64,000 bases of DNA from Pollenia angustigena. Taxonomy: Eukaryota; Arthropoda; Insecta; Diptera; Polleniidae. Each line of letters begins with the position of its first letter. Positions within the stretch are counted from its first letter, which is position 1. Both the position numbers and the translations under genes were made by a program. Shown one piece after another: positions 63,470 to 64,000 of this stretch. The stretch is from contig OV884057.1 in assembly GCA_930367215.1 (NCBI GenBank), positions 107,781,284 through 107,845,283 of the forward strand. The letters run 5' to 3'. A model generated the notes under the pieces. The model had not been told where the DNA came from and searched no databases. It saw only the letters and a program-made list of their open reading frames with translations.

Positions 63470-64000
63470 TTCACAGTCATCGACTAGCCTTTGCGTCGTA
63501 CGGTTGACTTTCATAAACCTCACTCAGTGTTTTTTTCTTTTTCTTTCTTAACGATTTGTTCGCAGTTGAAACTTATACCATCTCATACAGTGGTATTGAA
63601 AAATTTTCGTTCCGGTAGTGTGGTTAAATAAATCACGGTTGATAGATAGTGGAGATGTCGGATCCTTCTTACTTGGGGGACAACCGCTTCGCGGCGTTAG
63701 CGGACGGCCCCCATCCCAAGAAGAAACGAACAAACCAAAACGTTTTGCAAATATTTCCTGAGTTACCCATAGTTCAAAAACCAGACCCAAAATATGTTAT
63801 TCTTTCGGCAATCGGAGAAAAAAACATCCAAAGCTACTCCTGCTTTATGGTTCACCGATCTCTAAAACAAGTTTGTCCCGACATTCTTTCAGTTTCGGAA
63901 TTACGTGACGGCAACCTCCTACTTCTCACTGCAAATAAAAGAAGTGCTGATAAGTTACTGTCTGCTAAAAGTTTACCTGGTGTTTGCGACATTAATTGTC
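63470..64000 (+). mobile_element. jockey-like non-LTR retrotransposon, 5' end
   Basis: Begins where the host MITE sequence diverges (about 63469-63472) with TTCACAGTCATCGACTAGCC, an initiator-like start common in such elements. It has a 5' leader of about 185 bp and an open ORF1, and runs out of the window. It looks 5' complete. Confidence 0.75.
63655..64000 (+). CDS. ORF1 (Gag-like) of jockey-type element, partial
   Basis: ATG at 63655 gives MSDPSYLGDNRFAALADG followed by a basic stretch (HPKKKRTNQN) and then a domain with ILSAIGEKNIQSYSCFMVHR, LRDGNLLLLTANKRS and KLLSAKSLPGVC. This matches the build of the N-terminal domain before the zinc knuckles of insect jockey-clade ORF1, which binds the element RNA. 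It is open for 115 codons to the window edge with no stop. The conserved DNRFAAL start supports this ATG. Confidence 0.8.
   Translation, partial: MSDPSYLGDNRFAALADGPHPKKKRTNQNVLQIFPELPIVQKPDPKYVILSAIGEKNIQSYSCFMVHRSLKQVCPDILSVSELRDGNLLLLTANKRSADKLLSAKSLPGVCDINC

Overview
This window reads as a heterochromatin-like or intergenic stretch of an insect genome, most likely a higher (calyptrate-type) fly. It is AT-rich and has no recognisable host gene, rRNA or tRNA gene. It holds errantivirus-like and other gypsy-group LTR retrotransposons, a rosa-type (DD41D) mariner, a pogo-like element, a Transib (RAG1-related) element, Penelope-type hammerhead ribozymes, hAT relics and a dense population of MITEs. 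The host assignment is an inference from the element mix; no host marker gene is present.

Layout. 1-2881: 3' half of a gypsy-group element (gag, protease, integrase head, a 3' ORF, polypurine tract, 3' LTR). 3903-7258: a pogo-like DNA transposon with a broken two-exon transposase and a nested Harbinger-type element. 8990-11536: a TA-flanked composite carrying a mariner with an uninterrupted 361-codon transposase. 11863-17688: hAT-type MITEs and a decayed gypsy integrase split by a hAT insertion. 18022-19556: hAT transposase tail and a dispersed repeat. 19583-26104: a complete-length gypsy element with two LTRs on the minus strand; its long pol frame has lost RNase H and integrase catalytic residues. 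26105-34943: 3' half of an env-bearing, errantivirus-like element whose env is split by three insertions: a TA-flanked composite with a Penelope inverted pair, a 2.4 kb foldback and a hAT MITE. 35140-47160: a stack of nested insertions (repeat X, a hAT element, a dispersed repeat, a minimal LTR element with expanded LTR minisatellites, a hAT MITE) plus a 4.2 kb Transib. 47048-50150: palindromes with tRNA-like heads and MITE clusters. 50468-55082: a PHD-finger ORF1 split by a 3.7 kb hAT-type foldback. 55365-63352: more MITEs, a second copy of X and a hAT transposase relic. 63470-64000: the 5' end of a jockey-like non-LTR retrotransposon with an open ORF1.

How it fits together. Nearly all order can be recovered from target-site duplications. 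Eleven hAT-type insertions have 8-bp duplications with no mismatch (59523, 34469, 40072, 12974, 35243, and the CAAGG-ended elements at 14967, 54453, 55365, 59783, 60949 and 63152). Harbinger-type MITEs have TAA/TTA, mariner/pogo types have TA, and the Transib has CGACG. Only the mariner transposase, the partial ORF1 at the right edge and a short gag N-terminus at 38163 look intact; everything else is degraded or non-autonomous. All family names come from motifs read by eye; no database search was possible.
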